DNA from: an uncultured Saprospiraceae bacterium
GTDB lineage: Bacteria; Bacteroidota; Bacteroidia; Chitinophagales; Saprospiraceae
Assembly (NCBI GenBank): GCA_937981555.1
Contig: CALJOK010000049.1
Location: 95,432-159,431 of the forward strand
Direction of reading: 5' to 3'
DNA: 64,000 bases
This document shows positions 61,529 through 64,000 of the stretch, one piece after another. The notes below the pieces were generated by a model that ran no database searches, had not been told where the DNA came from, and saw only the letters and a list, made by a program, of their open reading frames with translations. A program made the translations under genes and the position numbers. Numbering within the stretch: the first letter of the stretch is position 1; the number at the start of each line of letters is the position of its first letter.

Positions 61529-63829
61529 TTAAAACTTAAAATTATATGTCAAAGACGGTAAAATAGGAAAAAGAGAAATTTGTTTTGCCTTGAATGAATC
61601 AGGAATTGAATCCTCATTATTATCCTGAATGTCAATGAAAAGGAAAAATGGATTCCGACGATCATAGGCATTATAAATACTTAAAGTCAAATCAGAGGTT
61701 CCCCATCTATGCCAAAATTTGCAAACGACACCAAGATCCATACGATGAAAATTAGGCATTCGAAAATCATTCCGCAAGGAATATTCTGGAATCACAAATT
61801 GAGGATCAGCACCAACAACATCTTGAATAAAAAATCTACCAATCGGAATTGTTGTAGGAGCACCTGAGGTAAAAATCCACGTAGCGGTCAAATTCCACCT
61901 TCGATTTAATTGGTATAATGCAACAACTGATAAATCATGTCGAGTATCATAACGAGGCGGAAATGGATCACCATTTCGTATCGCATCAAATTCTAGTTCA
62001 CTCAAAGAAAGCGTATAACCAATCCAGCCAGTAAATTTCCCATTCTTTTTTTCCAAATAAAGTTCATTTCCATAGCTTGTTCCATTTCCAAAAACGAATT
62101 CTCCACTCAAATTATCATTAACAAAAATCTGTGCTCCATCTCTTAAGTCAACTACTCGATTAGTCCATTTATAATAAACTTCATTGGTCAATAAAATATC
62201 ATCGCTGATTGACCAACTGACTCCCGCTGCTAATTGATTGCTTCGTTGAGGCATCGCAACTATATCTGTGGGATACCAAATATCTGTCGGAAGACTCGCT
62301 CCTGAGGTAGAAACTAGATGCACATATTGAGACATATTGGTGTAGCTTGCTTTCAAGGAAAGGTTTGGGTTCAAACTATACTTAGCAGAAAAACGAGGTT
62401 CAATTCCTCCAAAGAATTTTTTATTATAAAATCCCGAAAGCCTCACGCCATAATTAATTTTCCATTTTTCGTTAATTTCAAAATCATCAGCAAAGTAGCC
62501 TGCGAAAGAATTTCCTGTAAAGTTTTGACCTGCAGAAAAATTAAAGGAACCTGCATCATCACCAAATTGCAACCTTCCAATTTCAAATTGATGGCGAGTG
62601 AAATCTACACCAAATCGAATGTTATGTTTGTTGTTTGGTTTAAAAAAGAAGTTTTGCTTGATCGCATAATCTCGAATGCCTGAGGTCAAAGTGAAGGTAG
62701 CGATGTCTCCAAAACGATTTCTAAATTTATAATTGTAGTCCGAAATGGTAAAAGAAAGATTGGAAAAGAAGCGAGGATTGATAATTCGATTCCAACGCAA
62801 AGTACTAGCAGTATTTCCCCAATTAAAATTGATATCAATTTGATCATCTGAAAATTTGAAAAAATCTCGACCTAAATATCCACTCCAATAGATTTTATTC
62901 TTATCATTTATTTCATAATTCATTTTGGCATTTAAGTCATAAAAAAAATAATCAGGAATGGGATTAAATCCTTCGTCGTCTTCTTTAGCGTTATTAATTT
63001 GTCGAGTAATTAAGTCAACATAGGTTCTTCGACCTGAAACCATAAATGAACTTTTATCTTTTTTGATCGGTCCTTCCAAAGTCAACCTAGATGCAATCAA
63101 ACCAACTCCGCCTGCTCCAGAAAATTCCTTTTTGTTTCCTTCATTTAATTTTACATCAATAACTGACGATAATCGTCCACCATATTGAGCTGGAAATCCA
63201 CCTTTGTATAATTGCACATCTTTGACCGCATCAGAATTAAACGTGCTGAAAAATCCAAACAAGTGCGAAGGATTATAAATGACTGCTTCATCTAAAATAA
63301 ATAAATTTTGATCAGGGCTTCCACCTCTTACCACAACTCCAGAAGTACCTTCGCCACCACTTTTGATACCTGGTTTGAGTTGCAAAGTTTTTATAATATC
63401 CACTTCTCCAAAAAGAGCAGGAAGTAGTTTAGCTTCTCTCATGGATAATTTTTCGACACTCATTTGGGTAGAGTTGACGACTTCTTTATTCGACTCAGCG
63501 GAGACTTTAATTTCTTCTAAAGTTTGTCCTGAGAGTAATTCTATATTGCTTTGAAAATCTTCTTTAAGATTTAAGATTTTGGTTATGGAATTATAACCGA
63601 TGTAAGAAAATACCACTTCAGTTTCTCCTGCAGGAATTTCTAAAGAATAAAAACCGTACTCATTGGTAGCCGTTCCAGTTTTTAATTTTGGAACATAAAT
63701 ACTTGCACCGATTAGCGTTTCTCCATTTTGAGCATCCGAGATATAACCACTAAGTGTAATGGAGTTTTGAGAAAAACCAAATTGAGTTGTAAAAAATAAA
63801 ATTAATAGTGCAAAATGTCGGAGGTGCAT
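61529..63829 (-). CDS. TonB-dependent receptor with carboxypeptidase-like domain
   Basis: A 766-aa outer-membrane receptor; the start is set at the ATG ending at 63829, with an in-frame ATG at 63850 possible. After the signal (cleavage near FGFSQ) come a CarboxypepD_reg-like domain (about 25-110), a plug (about 115-230, with SGVVVRGGSPDQNLFILDEA and YGGRLSSVIDV) and the barrel, ending in the aromatic C-terminus LTYNFKF. No SusD partner is present. Its upstream region runs into the transposase-like frame at the window edge. Confidence 0.92.
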   Translation of the reverse strand: MHLRHFALLILFFTTQFGFSQNSITLSGYISDAQNGETLIGASIYVPKLKTGTATNEYGFYSLEIPAGETEVVFSYIGYNSITKILNLKEDFQSNIELLSGQTLEEIKVSAESNKEVVNSTQMSVEKLSMREAKLLPALFGEVDIIKTLQLKPGIKSGGEGTSGVVVRGGSPDQNLFILDEAVIYNPSHLFGFFSTFNSDAVKDVQLYKGGFPAQYGGRLSSVIDVKLNEGNKKEFSGAGGVGLIASRLTLEGPIKKDKSSFMVSGRRTYVDLITRQINNAKEDDEGFNPIPDYFFYDLNAKMNYEINDKNKIYWSGYLGRDFFKFSDDQIDINFNWGNTASTLRWNRIINPRFFSNLSFTISDYNYKFRNRFGDIATFTLTSGIRDYAIKQNFFFKPNNKHNIRFGVDFTRHQFEIGRLQFGDDAGSFNFSAGQNFTGNSFAGYFADDFEINEKWKINYGVRLSGFYNKKFFGGIEPRFSAKYSLNPNLSLKASYTNMSQYVHLVSTSGASLPTDIWYPTDIVAMPQRSNQLAAGVSWSISDDILLTNEVYYKWTNRVVDLRDGAQIFVNDNLSGEFVFGNGTSYGNELYLEKKNGKFTGWIGYTLSLSELEFDAIRNGDPFPPRYDTRHDLSVVALYQLNRRWNLTATWIFTSGAPTTIPIGRFFIQDVVGADPQFVIPEYSLRNDFRMPNFHRMDLGVVCKFWHRWGTSDLTLSIYNAYDRRNPFFLFIDIQDNNEDSIPDSFKAKQISLFPILPSLTYNFKF

Positions 63830-63913
63830 ATTTAATAGAGTTTGAAACAATTAAATTAAGTAACTCAAGTTACGCACTTTTGAAAAAAAGTAATGAAAGC
63901 CTAGCTTTGTGAG

Positions 63914-64000
63914 ATGCAAGATAAATTAGATTTATACACAGATTATTTACTATCAAGTTTTGGACAAACATCAGCAACAGGATTATCACGACTAGTAGAT
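63914..64000 (+). mobile_element. N-terminal fragment of a probable insertion-sequence transposase, cut by the window edge
   Basis: An ATG at 63914 opens a frame of 29 codons still open at the last base. The peptide MQDKLDLYTDYLLSSFGQTS ATGLSRLVD matches, from memory, the N-terminus of IS701/IS4-like transposases common in Bacteroidota (Y-DYL----- ATGLS-LLD). The left end of the element should lie between the receptor start (63829) and 63914; the sequence AGTTACGCAC near 63868 is a candidate terminal repeat. Only the rest of the element can confirm this. Confidence 0.5.

Noticed and set aside
62318..62683. 121-codon plus-strand frame opposite the TonB receptor
   Set aside because: Shadow of the receptor barrel; no promoter or conserved pattern.
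1..64000. CRISPR arrays, rRNA or tRNA genes
   Set aside because: No evenly spaced short direct repeats with unique spacers, no GGTTCGAATCC-like T-arm, and no rRNA core sequences were found by eye; a dedicated tRNA scan would be decisive.

Overview
The window looks like a chromosomal segment of a marine or environmental member of the Bacteroidota, most likely a Saprospiria-like lineage. Evidence: low GC and A-rich starts without Shine-Dalgarno; repeated -7 boxes of the Bacteroidota type (TAnnTTTG); type IX secretion (T9SS) sorting domains; TonB receptors with a carboxypeptidase-like N-terminal domain; DUF4252, DUF5686 and DUF1415 proteins; a short RpoD; the Bacteroidota long GAPDH; and YtxJ. 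Placement below phylum is an inference. Almost all of the segment is ordinary chromosomal gene content. No rRNA, tRNA or CRISPR array was recognised. A transposase-like reading frame enters at the extreme right edge.

Layout. 0-4.4 kb: WG-repeat lipoprotein, coaD and small envelope or hypothetical genes. 4.4-13.6 kb: pruA, an exonuclease/GIY-YIG fusion, the exo-muramidase NamZ, a lipoprotein and a large Asp-box (sortilin-like) propeller protein. 13.7-16.8 kb: an ECF sigma/anti-sigma pair leading into three DUF4252 genes, with a recognisable ECF-type autoregulatory promoter. 16.8-19.2 kb: five tandem, very divergent four-helix membrane proteins that all end in a D/E-rich ILDDDLDF-like tail; this is the most intriguing unexplained cassette. 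19.2-23.9 kb: START-like protein, the housekeeping sigma factor with two promoters and a possible small RNA in its leader, GAPDH, DUF1415 and OsmC. 24.2-29.1 kb: DUF5686 protein and a divergent pair made of an unknown polytopic membrane protein and a PAP2_3/AUR1-like enzyme. 30-38.9 kb: pullulanase lipoprotein, secreted proteins, a cold-shock/DEAD helicase/YwbE group and a CDP-alcohol phosphatidyltransferase. 39.3-48.1 kb: TonB receptor, a possible barrel lipoprotein, formate-THF ligase, MiaB and a sigma-54 activator. 48.1-53.4 kb: T9SS protein, an unusual MnmD with a T9SS-like C-terminal extension, YtxJ, a small lipoprotein, Mpl and an LRR lipoprotein. 53.4-64 kb: Na+/alanine symporter, two TlpA-type thioredoxins, a gliding-type T9SS surface protein, a TonB receptor and an IS edge.

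How the genes relate. Cell-envelope functions dominate: peptidoglycan recycling (NamZ, Mpl), secreted or outer-membrane proteins (T9SS cargo, TonB receptors, DUF5686) and periplasmic redox (two TlpA-like proteins). The housekeeping genes coaD, pruA, rpoD, gapA, fhs, miaB and mnmD are interspersed as short transcription units, many closed by strong hairpin terminators. Several intergenic spaces carry palindromic REP-like or MITE-like repeats that are described separately. Start codons were moved inward where the longest reading frame began upstream of an obvious signal peptide or conserved N-terminus.
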